From Exserohilum rostratum (taxonomy: Eukaryota > Ascomycota > Dothideomycetes > Pleosporales > Pleosporaceae), in assembly GCA_026367775.1 (NCBI GenBank), contig CP111155.1, forward strand, positions 682,001-746,000: a stretch of 64,000 nucleotides of DNA, written 5' to 3'. Positions 20,429 through 31,904 of the stretch are shown here, piece by piece. How positions within the stretch are numbered: the first letter of the stretch is position 1; each line of letters starts with the position of its first letter. Made by a program: the position numbers and the translations under genes. The notes under the pieces were generated by a model. The model saw only the letters and a program-made list of their open reading frames with translations. It was not told where the DNA came from and searched no databases.

Positions 20429-22007
20429 TTTTGCTGCAGGTTGCGTGACGTCGAGGGGTGGTTTGGGTTGATTGAGGGGATGGCAACACGGTAACGTGAG
20501 CTTCTCTCAAGTTTCGAGACGCCGTGGTTAGCGTGAGCCTGTTTGGGACTAGCGCCATGGCTTAGTCACTCCGGGGCTGCTCGATGTCGCAAACTCAGGT
20601 CATATCACGTGTTTGTCGCAGCCTGAACTCTCATGTCTCCGTCCCAGCGCTTTTTTGGGCATCATTGCGAAAGCCTGAGACGCCGATGACTACATCACTT
20701 TCCAAGTCTTACATTGATGCAACAAGTTTACGTATTCGTACGAGGTGCATTGGCCTAGTCTCAAGGTGTACCAAGGCAGTTCTTCTTCCTCGTATGCTAA
20801 CACATGGTACCCTAGGCCACTTCGCGCAATTGGTGGAAGCACGGCATAGTTACCTACCAAGAGCCGTGTCTTTTTTGGTGTTACTGCTAGCCCAATTCTG
20901 ACTGTGACGGCAACGTTTTGGGAAGAGAAAGCCCGAGCGGAAATGTTGGCTTACGGTAGGCCCGCGTACGGCAAAGCTTGCGCGTGTCCGGAGCCGACGC
21001 GTTGCTTCTTTGATCATCTGGCCATGCGACAATGATGAGGGTGAGTGAGCAGGACGCGGGAAGCGCAAGACGAGAGACTTTGTTCTAGACATGGCTGAGC
21101 AACTGTCTTTTGCGTCGCGGACACCGGGGTGGCGTGCATAGGGGGCCGCACGCCACTGCTCCGTAGGAACTGCTGCCACGCGTAGAATTTCCTAGTGACG
21201 GCACATGGCCTTTCGAGAAGGCGAGGGCATGCTTTGCTATTTGTTTTGGGACGCCGCGGCTCAGCGGCCCACCTGCAAGACTAAAGCCGAGCATTGGCAT
21301 TGGCGCTGGCACTGGCACTGGCACAGCTGCGGGTGCTCGTCGTCATGCGATTAGGTGGCTTGTTGATCGTCCTGTTGTTCGTGATTGCCCACCACCCTCC
21401 CCCCAGCCATCGCCATAGTCGCCGGGGCGCTCACACCGCCAACACGAAAGAACAATGCTTCGTCAGCCTTGAACCCCGTCGCGGAATAATCTCGTGCGCC
21501 CGCAGGAAGCAAGAAGCATAAAAGACAGTTGACTATTGCCACAAGCGTCGCGGCCTTCCGCAGAGAAGCCTATCGAAACCTACTACTAATAGTTCTAAAA
21601 ATAATGGCTCGCGCGCTGCGGGGCCACCATAATCCGCCGAACTGCGATGGGTGCGGGCCTCGCAATACGGGCCTAAGCAACGAATGATTGAAGGCGCAGT
21701 GTCGTGCGACCCATGCCAACGGTGCGTTGCGCAGCTGCGGGCAATGAAACGGGCTCATCGCTTCTGTGCTGTCTGCCAGCCACACAGTAACTTCGCGGCA
21801 GGCCGGGGCCCGTGGTTGCAAGACGGTCCTGATAACGACAGGCCCTGTCCCACCCCGTTTCGAGCCGTCGATCCTACCTGCCTCTCGCTTTATTGTTTTG
21901 CTCGTGCCCACTCTCTCATTTTGTGTTTCCCCGACCTCGTCCATTATTATTCTTAATATTTCCCCCAGGCTCTCCTCGTCTCGGCTCTAACGGCCTCTAA
22001 AAAAATT
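20429..22007. promoter_or_regulatory. Long divergent intergenic region between SF3B1 and the RING-like gene
   Basis: 1.58 kb between two 5' ends. It includes a CACGTG near 20605 and a short GGCACT/GGCATT tandem run at about 21292-21326. Small frames on both strands show no domain. The part just before 22008 is pyrimidine-rich, like a fungal 5' leader. Confidence 0.5.
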
Positions 22008-24023
22008 ATGGCGACTGTGGCGCGCAACTATGCACAGGATGACGTGCACCCTCTACTTAGGCATCCCCGACCTATCAAGAGGGATCCTGCCAAAGCAAAC
22101 CGCATGCTGGGCTACCTTGCAGACTCTGAAGAAGCATTAAAAGGTCTGCATCGAGAAAAATCTGTAACGACACGATGGCTGGAACGACCAATGTACGAAC
22201 AGAGGGAGGCTGCCGAGGCGGAAGAAGAAAGGAAGCAACCCAAAGCCGAACCGATACCAGAGATTGAGGCCAAGGAAGAACCCAAACCATTATTGTCGCT
22301 GCAGAGTGTGAAGATTATACAAGAGAACGGAAACGATGACAGCGATTCTGATTTACTGGACAAGTGGACCAACCCGGACAGGCCAACGTCGTCATTCAAT
22401 CCTGAGACATCGTTGAGGAAGCTACCAGACGCCGAACCAATTTCAAAGCTCGATACATCGTTTGTCACACAACGACCATTACTAAATACACGACCAGCGT
22501 CGTATAATCCTCAGCATTTACTCACACCAGAATGGACTGCTTCACCATCCACCATGGGTCCCGAAACAGCAAGCCCGCCGCGTGCGCCGTCGTGTCTTGA
22601 AAGCATAGAGAAACTGAGAAGTACCTTGTCTTCACAGGACAGTTGCGAGTGCGACCAGCCAAATCCTGTCATGTGGAGCAGTCAGCTCGCGCAAAAGGCA
22701 AAGGATGCGCGGGAAGAACGTCCTGTCTCATACCATCCACAAAGCTTTACCTCGCTCGAAACTCCAGCAGTACAGCAACGCCCAAGGCCGACCTCGTTTG
22801 CAAACTACAACCAGCGCAACCGCTCCGGGACAAAGATTGCTTCCTCACGAGGCTTACGAAAAGACAGCTTCCCTACAAAATCAAGGCCACCATCCGGTAC
22901 TATCCCAAAGGCAATTGCAGGAGAGAATATCGAGAATGATCAGGTATATCAACGCTTCGGAGACGATGAGGTTGGCCCTCCTACGCCTCTGAAATCAATC
23001 TCGCCCGCAATGCCACCACCATCCGTATTCTCGGCAACTCCGGTTACGCCAGCGTCTAGCACATTCGATTCGTTTGACAAGTTTGAGCATCTCGAGGAGA
23101 AGCCAAAGCCAGAGAAAGAGAAAAAGGCCAAAAACCGATGGTCCACGATCCCACAAGCCCTCAAGAACTTCAGTGCACGAAGACGAGACTCATCCGCCGC
23201 TTCACACGATACACCAAAGTTCGCTAACGTCGTCGACGACCTCCGCCGGCTGAAGCTCACAGAGGAGAACCTGCATTCGTACGAGCACGAAGCAAACCGC
23301 TTTTCCGTCGCTCCCCGCCGCCAATCCACCCTAGGACTCCCCACGCCCGAATACTCGCCCTTCGACCCATCCACCAACAGATCCGCACCCCAACTCGGTG
23401 CTCCTCTGCCCGCTCCCTTTGCCCCCTGGGCCACAGATGCACCTCCCAGCCCCAGCGCAACAATCGACTACCAGCACCGCCGCCGCAGCAGCGGCCTCTC
23501 GCTCTCACCGAAACCCACGCCCTTGGGCCTCCGCGTCGAATCGCCTCACTCCCCACAACAACAACAATATCACTACCACAACAACAACAACCAAGCCCGT
23601 CCTTCATCCATGCATTCCCCCCGCAGCACCCCAACATCGGCTTTCCCATCTCCCCACCACGCATCCACCTTTCCCACACAACAATACCATCACTACACCA
23701 ACTCCCCACGCCCAACTACCTCCGACACCCCCCGCATCGGCACTCCAGCCTCGCGCCGCAACACACCCGCCGTAGAACGCACATGCATCCAGTGCAAGAC
23801 TACAAAACCAAACACGGAGTTTGTGTCTCGCCGTATCACGGGCAACTGCTGGCACGAGCCAGCTACGTGCGCAGCGTGCCTGCATGCGTGGATTACGCGG
23901 TGTGCGGCTGGAGCCGGTGCTCGCGGCATCGATGCCTGTTCGTGTCCTGAGTGTGGGGAGGCGATGAGCAGAGAAGATGTTTATGGGCTCATGGGCGGTA
24001 TGACGGGGGGTTCGCCGCCTTGA
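22008..24023 (+). CDS. Disordered protein with a C-terminal RING-like zinc module
   Basis: Single exon, 671 residues, ATG at 22008 (MATVARNYAQDDVHPLLRHP). Residues 1-70 look conserved and basic/acidic mixed. About 70-585 are low complexity, rich in Pro, Ser, His, Gln and Asn, with a helical KRFGDDEVG-like patch near 310 and KNRWSTIPQALKNFSARRRD near 380. The end (about residues 590-660) has a cysteine array: CIQC, then a CWHEPATCAAC core, a further Cys after LHAWITR, and SCPECG. This spacing resembles a cross-brace RING/IBR-like finger. A ubiquitin-ligase role is possible but unproven. A polyglutamine/asparagine run lies near residue 515. Confidence 0.8.
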   Translation: MATVARNYAQDDVHPLLRHPRPIKRDPAKANRMLGYLADSEEALKGLHREKSVTTRWLERPMYEQREAAEAEEERKQPKAEPIPEIEAKEEPKPLLSLQSVKIIQENGNDDSDSDLLDKWTNPDRPTSSFNPETSLRKLPDAEPISKLDTSFVTQRPLLNTRPASYNPQHLLTPEWTASPSTMGPETASPPRAPSCLESIEKLRSTLSSQDSCECDQPNPVMWSSQLAQKAKDAREERPVSYHPQSFTSLETPAVQQRPRPTSFANYNQRNRSGTKIASSRGLRKDSFPTKSRPPSGTIPKAIAGENIENDQVYQRFGDDEVGPPTPLKSISPAMPPPSVFSATPVTPASSTFDSFDKFEHLEEKPKPEKEKKAKNRWSTIPQALKNFSARRRDSSAASHDTPKFANVVDDLRRLKLTEENLHSYEHEANRFSVAPRRQSTLGLPTPEYSPFDPSTNRSAPQLGAPLPAPFAPWATDAPPSPSATIDYQHRRRSSGLSLSPKPTPLGLRVESPHSPQQQQYHYHNNNNQARPSSMHSPRSTPTSAFPSPHHASTFPTQQYHHYTNSPRPTTSDTPRIGTPASRRNTPAVERTCIQCKTTKPNTEFVSRRITGNCWHEPATCAACLHAWITRCAAGAGARGIDACSCPECGEAMSREDVYGLMGGMTGGSPP

Positions 24024-24555
24024 GAAATAGTATCCTATGTATTGTTCTTACGTTTATTTTGTTGTCTCTCTCCTTTTTTTTTGGAGAAGAGGAGGGATGG
24101 AGTTTCCTTTGTGCTTTCTTAGGGTCGGAAGCATCATCATCGTCATCGTCACTATCATTATAGGGTTTTTCTTACGCGGTATGGTATGGGATAGGGGGGT
24201 AAATTGGGCTTGCATCATGATAACGACATAACAGACACGCCTACACACACAAACTGGGCAGTCTTCTCTCTCTTTTTTTTTTTTGTTCATAGTCTTTTTT
24301 TTTCTTCCATTTGTCGTTTCTCTCTCTCCCGCTCTCTCTCTCACACACACAAACATACTCGGCATCTTTTTGATCCATTCGCTTTAATGTATGAATAGTA
24401 TTATTATTCTTAGTATTATTGTCGTGGGCTTTTTGGGTTAGTCATTCAAAGCCAAAATTGCAGGGCTGCTAGTACTACTATCAAAAATTGTAGTTCGGGA
24501 CATCGACATCGACATCGACATCTCCTTTTTTCCAAGATGTCTCGAGATAACATAA
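24024..24555. other. Convergent 3' region with simple repeats
   Basis: 532 bp between convergent genes. It contains poly-T runs (about 24070-24080 and 24270-24305), CT/CA microsatellites near 24320-24355 and four GACATC units at 24499-24522. Confidence 0.6.
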
Positions 24556-26512
24556 TCAAATGAGAAGAAAAGTCTTTGCTTGATCAACGTCCCATGTTAC
24601 GCTTTCTCCAAACATGACGTCTTGGATGTAGCAGTCTCCAACGACTTTCCAGTGTGCATTTTCGTCGTCGTCGTCGTCGTTGTCATTGCCGGCTTCACTG
24701 TTGACTCTTTCCAGTACAATGGGCACAATGCAGCCATGCAACACTACTATCGCACTGCCCCTCTTCGCGTCTTTTCTCCCGCTACTCCCAATCACAGATA
24801 CCAGGCCCAATCTCCCCTTCTCCGTCCTGGCAAATCTCCTTCCCCGCGCCATGCTCAGAGCAATAGCCAAGGCATCTTCGTGTCTATGCAAATGCTTGTA
24901 TTCGTCGATGAAACCGCCCGGAGTCATTCCAAGAATCTGCTCTGCAGTTTCGCGTACGGTATCATGTCCGTTTTGTGAGACGGTGTCGAGGAAATGGATG
25001 AGGTCAGCTGATGTCCAGTGGTCTAGTCCAGAGATGTCGGATGCTATTTGGCTAACGAGTGAAGTCAGATACTCCATGTCGATTTCGGAGATGCGGTTGA
25101 TTCTGCAAGAGCTAATGGTGTCAATATGATCTATGATTTGGCCACGTACTTGAAGACATCCAGTGGTGGCTGCATCGAATTGTTGATCGTGATTATGCCG
25201 ACGACCTGCTGCTGCGTTCCACTTCATCAAGCCCTTTGTAGACCGTGCACTACCTGTTGCTAGACGGTAAGGAGAGATAAGCGGTAACGGTTGGAAGGAA
25301 GGTACCCAAGATGGCAAGCCTAGCAGTTCTGGGGGTGTTATGCCGATGGTGACGGCATCGATGTTGGCAGACCACAAGCTCAGAAAATCTAGGGACTGAT
25401 AGTGGCTTGCAATTGTAGCAGCAAACCTTGTAAAATTGTCTCTGATTGGTGTTGTGTAGCTCGGTGTAAATTTCAATCCTTCAATCCAACCCAAAAAGCC
25501 ATATAGTCGATCCACCAACTCCTTGGTTTCAAACTGGCCCGCTGCATCGGCCATGATGCGAAGGAATCGAAGAGGCTGTGGGTCTGTGTTAGGATACATT
25601 TTTTGCGCCATCAAGATGTGGTAACTCATGGATCCATCGGTTGCGTCGGACAGCTCGTCCGTTATAGGAACAGCCATGAAATCTTCGAGATCCCCAAGAC
25701 TGAAGGTGAGTTCTCCTGTTAAAAAACTAAGGTTATTGGCGAGGAGAAATTCCTGGACTATCCAACCGCGGCGAAACCATGGGCGAGCAAGAAACTTGCC
25801 AATGGCAGTTGCAAAGGCTGGATCCGTGGCTGGTTTGCTAAAAGTATTTCCAAGAGACAGCAATCTCCACGAGAACATGTACTTCGGGGACCCTCTTGTG
25901 ACTTTGGGTGCCATCGATGGTGGAATCAAGGTGTCAATTGAATCAAGCCACTGCCTGCACAAGCGGCTGCTTTCGTCTTCTTGGCCGAGCCATACCATAA
26001 CATACTTGGCTTTTTTGTAGACTTCTGACATGAGACCGACTTGTACTGATCTTTCAGCAAAGTCTGCTTGGTTGATACATATCTGGTCGATCCATAACCG
26101 CCGCGTAACAGAGCGGCGTGCAACATGCGGCAGTGCTTCTGTTAGATTCGACGTGAGGCCAATAGATCCTTGACCATCTTCAAAGGATAGCGAAGAGACG
26201 CGTTCAGGAGCGCCCCAGGTGTAGGAGAGAGCCTCAAAATCCAGTTGCTCATCCTCTGTTGGTAGTTTGGCGTGGACGAGGCGGAAAGTGTATCTCGAGC
26301 TCTGGATACAGTCAGGCTTGGATCTACTTCCATTGACAGCCTACATTGTCGCATACTGGTCTGATTTCGCTGGACTGTTGCACACTTTGCAAGCCTGCCG
26401 GATTCACAGTAAGTGTGTCGCTGTCAACATGATGAGTGATTTCCAAGAAACGGATATGTCTGTGACTTTGAAGAGGCTGATATTCATAAGTTGTTACAAA
26501 TTCCAAAGACAT
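24556..26512 (-). CDS. Heterokaryon incompatibility (HET) domain protein
   Basis: Exon 1 is 26512-26408 (35 codons, MSLEFVTTYEYQPLQSHRHI). A 67 nt intron with a weak GTGAAT donor leads in phase 0 to exon 2, 26340-24556, for 629 residues in all. The HET domain spans about residues 50-210. It has its three hallmark blocks: FEALSYTWG (70-78), LWIDQICINQ (117-126) and RPWFRRGWIVQEF. MSEVYKKAKYVMVWLGQED lies between the last two. HET domains are related to TIR folds and can trigger cell death when incompatible nuclei meet; many family members have no known partner. The C-terminal half is variable and includes an Asp/Asn run (NDDDDDENAHW) near the end. The in-frame TAG upstream of exon 2 forces the spliced start. 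Confidence 0.92.
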
Positions 26513-26826
26513 GGTGATGCGTTGGCAGGGAATGGTGGGGGCGGCTGCCAGCAGTTCCAAGAACGGCCCCGTTGAAGGAAGGTTGCAATGCATGCAGCCT
26601 ATTGTAAGCACATTTCAGCCTAGACCTAAACAAGACATTGTGGGAGCACGAGACGGGAAGAGCAAAGAAAGAAAGAAGCAAACAGTTTCAAGTTATCACA
26701 CCCATGAAGAATCGTTATATTGAACCAAGTAGACACATGTGAGAATCGAAGTAGTAGAAGATATAAGTGCAAAGATGCAGATGACCCGAAGCTGACAGCA
26801 AGGAAAAGAGACTAATTTCTTAGCTC
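26513..26826. other. HET gene promoter side and 3' region of the secreted protein gene
   Basis: 314 bp, no coding signal. Confidence 0.5.
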
Positions 26827-27552
26827 TTACTTGATGTTTGCAATTGCAGCAACCCAGGCTGGGTTGCGTGCAGGGTCAGCAGTAGTTCCAACGCAGTCGA
26901 CCAAGAACTTGGTCCAGCCGTCCTCGGTTCCAGCTGCAAGTCCAGCACGAACGTCAGCAGTGCATTGTGTGGTGACGAACCATGCAGCGCTGCCAAAGCT
27001 CTTCTCGTCGTCGCTGTTGACCAGGTCAAGGACTGCGGCCAGACCAGCGTCACCGCCCTTGGCCTTGGCCTGCTGGACGGCATCGGCACCAGCAACGGCG
27101 GTAGCGTACTTCTCGATGAAAGGTGGCATGGCCATCACTAGAAAAGTACGTGGTTAGCCTATGTCTACATTGTACATGGTATAGAAAGGGTAGTGCTTAC
27201 TCCTTGTTCCCTGGCCAGGACGACCGGGTGCAGGGAAGTGGTTCTTGTTGAACTTGAAGTCTCCACTCTCAAACAGCTCGTAGGCGACAATGGCGGCCTG
27301 CTCGCCTTTTGAGGTGATCTTGTAGGTTTCGAATGCCTTGTTTAGTGCGGCAGCGGCGCGTGTTGCGTCTGCGCACTCGTCTGGGAACGATCCGCCTTCG
27401 CAAGACTTGGTCTTGGGCGCGATAGTAACCAGGGTGGCTGCAGTCAGGCCCCCAGTGCCAGATTCTACATCCTCGGTGCAGTCCGGTAGGGGGGCGGCAA
27501 AGGCACAGGCGGCGAAAGCGCCGGCAAAGAAAAGGTTCTTCTTGAAGCCCAT
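26827..27552 (-). CDS. Uncharacterised secreted protein, 220 residues
   Basis: Exons on the minus strand are 27552-27201 and 27137-26827 with a 63 nt intron. Residues 1-20 (MGFKKNLFFAGAFAACAFAA) form a signal peptide, followed by PLPDC. The mature part is mostly Ala-rich helical sequence with a few cysteines (CTEDVES, KSCEGGSFPDEC, TTQCTADV, VDCVG), suggesting two or three disulfides. Landmarks are GEQAAIVAYELFESGDFKFN, the HFPAPGRPGQGTR loop and FGSAAWFVTTQC. I recognise the general look of a family of secreted ascomycete proteins of unknown function but cannot name an activity. Joining the exons creates a continuous RMMAMPPFIEKY block, which supports the intron. Confidence 0.85.
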
Positions 27553-28645
27553 TTTGATAGTGTGTGATTTGGTAATCGAGATGTTGGTTTTGGTCGGGTG
27601 TCGGAGATGGTGCAGTTGAAAATGCAAGCAATGCTCTCAAGCTGGTATTGTAGTTGAAAGTTGTAGTGGTAACTGTGGTATAGAAGGTAGAGAATGGTAG
27701 AATCGAAGACTTCTTAAATGAGTGAAGTTGTGAATGGACACTGTATGGATCTGCCCCGCAGAGAATGAAAGGCTAAAAAAAGGTACAATGATAGAGCACT
27801 GAGGCAGTGTGATGAGAAAGGAACGCCCAAGATATAGGGCGGTGCACACGGCGGGCGTTTGCTTTGGGGTGCCTGACGGGCACGAGCACGAGGAACGGCG
27901 TACCGCAAGCGTGCCTGGCGTGCCCCGATCAACGAACAGCCACTACCAATCACTTGTGTGCGAGGTGACCCAGGATTCACGTGACCAGGCGTTTCGCGGT
28001 CATGATTGGATGCGCGCGGCTCAGCTGCAGGGGCTGTCTCGAAACGTGAAACAAGCGGCGCCAAGCTCCTTGCCAACGCCCCTCGACAGCCGTCAAAAGC
28101 GATTCTAGCACCACCCGAGTAAGATTACCAGGCAAATGCGTGGCATAAGGCACCCAGCCAAGTGCTAGCAGAGCGCGGATGGTTGGTGTCCGGCGGGACA
28201 AGGTTGCAGCTTGCTGTCCAGCCCGTCGTGTCAGATGGCCCGCAGCTGAAAAGCGGGTGCAACCTGGCTGCTTAGCCACGCATCATCAAGGACCACTCGC
28301 ACTGCGCCTCCCAAGCGTTCAATGCCAATGCACCCGCGAGGAGCTGAGCATCTTTTTTTTTCCGCCCTGTCTCCACCGCCAGCCGATATTTTGCCATTTG
28401 CATTGTGCATTGTTTTAACCCGCGGCTCATTTCATGACTCTCCTGATTGTAATTGCCGTTTTTGCGAATGTCGTGACATCATCAAGCTCACTCCGAGGCG
28501 TGCCCCACCTGATGGCGGCGGCCCATGTCTACTATACCATGTCCTACCCCTCCTCTCGTTGCTCGTGTCCAGCACCAAACAATTGACCCCTCACTCCTGC
28601 AAACGTTTCTTCTTCGCAGCTGAAATCCACTCAAACACCACCAAC
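27553..28645. promoter_or_regulatory. Divergent promoter region, secreted protein / aldo-keto reductase
   Basis: 1.09 kb between two 5' ends. It contains TCACGTGA at 27977-27984, a CCAATCA at about 27946, and CT-rich leader sequence before 28646. Short frames show no family resemblance. Confidence 0.5.
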
Positions 28646-29833
28646 ATGCCTGTCGTAGAATCCAAGTTTGACCCCAAGGACATGCAGTTCAGGCGCCTGG
28701 GCCCGGCTGGCCTCAAGGTGTCGGTCCTGTCGCTTGGCGGCTGGTTGACGTATGGAGGCACCCAGAAGGGTTCCATTGTCAAGGACTGCATGCAGGAGGC
28801 ATGGAACCACGGAATAAACTTCTTTGACACGGCCGAGGTCTACGCCGCCGGCGAGTGCGAGGTCGAGATGGGCAAAGCCTTCAAGGAGCTGCAATGGCCG
28901 CGGGACGAGTATGTCTTGTCGACAAAGGTAGCCCAGAACCGCCTGCACAAGAAACACCAAGAAGAGCCCAGACTGACATGGGCCACAGATCTTCTTTGGA
29001 ACGCGCAGGCAGGAGCCAAACACCAGGCAAGTCGCACACATCACGTGCTCGTGGTTGCTTGGCTAACCAGTGTGCAGGGGTCTGTCTAAGAAGCACATTG
29101 TCGAGGGCTTGAAGAGCTCTCTGGCGCGACTTCAGCACTCCTATGTCGATGTCGTCTTTGCTCATCGCTACGATCCCGAGTATGCAAGGATGCGCCGTCT
29201 GCACAAGGGTGGCTATGCTAACGGGTTTGTTCTAGTGTGCCAATGCGGGAAATTGTAGAAGCTTTCACCCAGACCATTAACATGAACATGGCATACTACT
29301 GGGGCACGTCCGAGTGGTCTGCAGAGCAGATTCAAGAGGCGTGCGACATTGCTGAGAAGTACAACCTCATTGCACCCATTGTTGAGCAGCCACAGTACAA
29401 CGCCTTCCACCGCGAGAGGTTTGAGAAGGAATATGCTCCGCTGTACAAGAAGTACCAGTACGGCACCACCATCTGGAGCCCTCTGGCTAGTGGTCTGCTG
29501 ACGGGTAAATACAATGACGGAATCCCGGAAGACAGCCGCTTTGCCACCAATCCTGAGTTCTTTAAGAACACCATCGATTCGCTCAAGAGTGAAGAGGGGC
29601 AGGCTAAGATCAAGAAGGTCAGGGAGCTAACCAAGATTGCCGAGAAGCTGGGAGGCACCACGACGCAGCTGGCGCTCGCGTGGGCTGCGAGCAACCCGAA
29701 CGTCAGTACCGTCATCTTGGGCGCGACCAAGCCTGAGCAGGTGCGAGACAACTGCGGCGCTCTCAAGCTGCTCGAAAAGTTGACGCCCGAGGTCAAGGAC
29801 GAGATTGAGAAGATTCTGGACAACAAGCCGTAA
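28646..29833 (+). CDS. Aldo-keto reductase of the potassium-channel beta-subunit type
   Basis: NADP(H)-dependent oxidoreductase with a TIM-barrel fold, close to Kv-beta/YghZ-like enzymes. Exons are 28646-28927, 28989-29026, 29078-29179 and 29236-29833, giving 339 residues. Intron 2 uses a GC donor (CCAG|GCAAGT) and ends GTGCAG, so it is a GC-AG intron; GT alternatives would insert unrelated residues. The catalytic tetrad is visible: Asp61 and Tyr66 (NFFDTAEVYAAGECE), Lys94 (YVLSTK) and His136 (VVFAHRYD). Cofactor-site blocks are YYWGTSEWSAEQI, WSPLASGLLTGKY and STVILGATKPEQV. No channel is encoded nearby, so it is probably a free cytosolic reductase; substrate unknown. Confidence 0.95.
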
Positions 29834-31904
29834 AAGGCGGTGCTGTCAGCATGGTAGCCGTGTATACAGAGTTTGAGGCAATATGCCCAAGTTGGATATA
29901 GACAATGCCAAAAAGTTTAAGTTCCAAGTCCCGTTGTATTGGTAGACGTGGTGTTGGGGACCAGAGAGTTCCAAGCCGGGCCTTTGGGTTAGCTCGCATG
30001 ACCATGGATGGCAAGTAGGTATTATGTATCAAGCTTCGTGTTGAGGTTCGTGTTGCAAAGGGCGCTATGTCGTAAGTGATGATGTACAGGCGACGTGCCA
30101 GAGGGCCGGCAGCGACTGATTGGCCGCTCTCGGCAGCTGGCAAGGCGGCGTCTGGAGACGGTGCAGGCAGGACGAAGGGACAGTCGGCTGGGGCGCGTCG
30201 GGGCGGCCGGTAGTGGGAGGTGGGGCCAAGACGATCTGCCTGCTGGAGTCATGGTGGCAGATCGCGGGCAAGGGCGTCGAGACAATGTGCAGGTACATGC
30301 AGGCCGTGGCCGTGGCAGAGTGACTGAGTGCATGTCGTCGTCGTCGATAGATGGATATTTTGTTTTTGGGGCCGGCCCAGCGGAGGCGGCGGGGGGCAGG
30401 GCGGAGCGCCAGCTGGACGGCGAGAGGGAGAGGGAGGCGATCAGCTCTAGGCCCTGGCGCGCCCATGGATGCAGAGCCGCACATGGGCAGATGGGGAAGC
30501 GACTAGTAAACCATGTTGATGTGCATCAGTCGCGGCAGCGCCTCACGAACAGAGCCAGGCGTGCATGGGCCGCCTCGTCGTCGCAGTCAGGACCCAAGGG
30601 ATGCAGGCAGATTCCAAATCCATGGCCGGGGCCGTGTCGTCGCCGATGATCTTGACCGCATAGCGCATTGCGGTGCGGGCGCGTTGCTACTAAACCACGC
30701 TGGACATCGCACCACAAGTGTGAGACCTGTCCCCAGAGCATCCTCCAGAGACCCTCGTCCTCTGCTGTGCTACACGGCCATCTCCACGCCTGTGACGCCA
30801 AGAGCCCCATCGCCTGTCTCAATTGCATCAGCCGCTACTCGCCCATCTCGCGCCACATCTCGACCTCTGCCCCTCGCCCACCACGCCTACGCCTCGGGCC
30901 TCAAGCTGCAACCTCGCGGGCGTCGCTCCCAAGGCCTTGGGCACCGTCTCTGCGCCTGTCTTGTCTTGTCTTGTACCAAGAACAAGAACAATAACGACGA
31001 CACCGCTGCTCCGCTCGCCCCCCGGCCTGTCTCTGTCTCTCTCTGTCTCTGTCTCTGCCAACGCCGCCGCTGGGCGTGTGGGCTCGACTGACCGACTGAC
31101 ATAAGCTGCTCGTGTATGTTTTGGATGTGCACAGGGATTGAGCGCAAACTGATGGATCTCTGCAGTTCGAGTTCAAGATTAGCAATAGCGCGCCCGATTC
31201 TCTCCACTCGTGCTTCGCTCCCTTGCCCTCGCCCTCCCCTTCCCCCCGCCGCCGCCGCTGTTCTAGCCAGCGCCCAAAGGGAGCGCGCGCCCTGCAGCCT
31301 TCGGTCCGCACCTGTGCAAGCCGCCAGCCATCTTCAATGCAGCAGCACCTCATCTAGCATGGCTGCGACCATCAAGACAGACCCCTCCATCGGGGACACA
31401 CACTTTCAGAACGGCAGTGGTAAGCAGCCCTTTTTTTTCCTGCCGTCAATGTCGTGCGCTTGAACCCGTCGTCCCTTTTTGACGTTGGTTGTGTTTTGTC
31501 TCCGCCTCGCGACTCCTGTGCTTTGTGCTTGGCACGCCTGCGCGCCCACTCTCATTGGCCAGCCGCAACTCATAACCTTTTCCATCTTTGCTCCGCACCA
31601 GAAAACCGGCACTGCAGAGACATACCAAGTCTCGTCGTCCCAGGCCCGCCGATGCCAGCATGGCGTTGCTACACATGCCTCACGGCTGTTCTGCGTGCCG
31701 GCCACTGACCTTTGCATGAAAGACATGCTACCTGGTAAACTCTTTTTTTGGCCTCAGTCGCCCCAAGGCCCTGAGGACACTACATATACATGGCTGTGCT
31801 ACGCTGCATTCCCCACGTCCAAGCTCATTACACATACATACACATGCCTTATATTTGTTTTTTGTTTTGATTCCATCCCAATCAAGTCCTAATCCGCAAA
31901 CACA
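29834..31904. promoter_or_regulatory. GC-rich upstream region and probable long leader of the bZIP gene
   Basis: About 2 kb without a convincing main gene. Frames of 100-190 codons on both strands are Arg/Ser/Pro-rich artefacts of GC- and CT-rich sequence. A CTCTGT/CTCTCT tract lies at about 31027-31057. At 31360 there is an ATG in good context (AGCATGGCT) followed by 20 codons (MAATIKTDPSIGDTHFQNGS) and a GGTAAGC donor. This could be an alternative first exon or an upstream reading frame of the bZIP gene. I could not join it in frame to the exon at 31905. Confidence 0.45.

Noticed and set aside
30095..30649. 184-codon plus-strand frame upstream of the bZIP gene
   Set aside because: Arg/Gly-rich translation of GC-rich DNA with equally long frames on the other strand.
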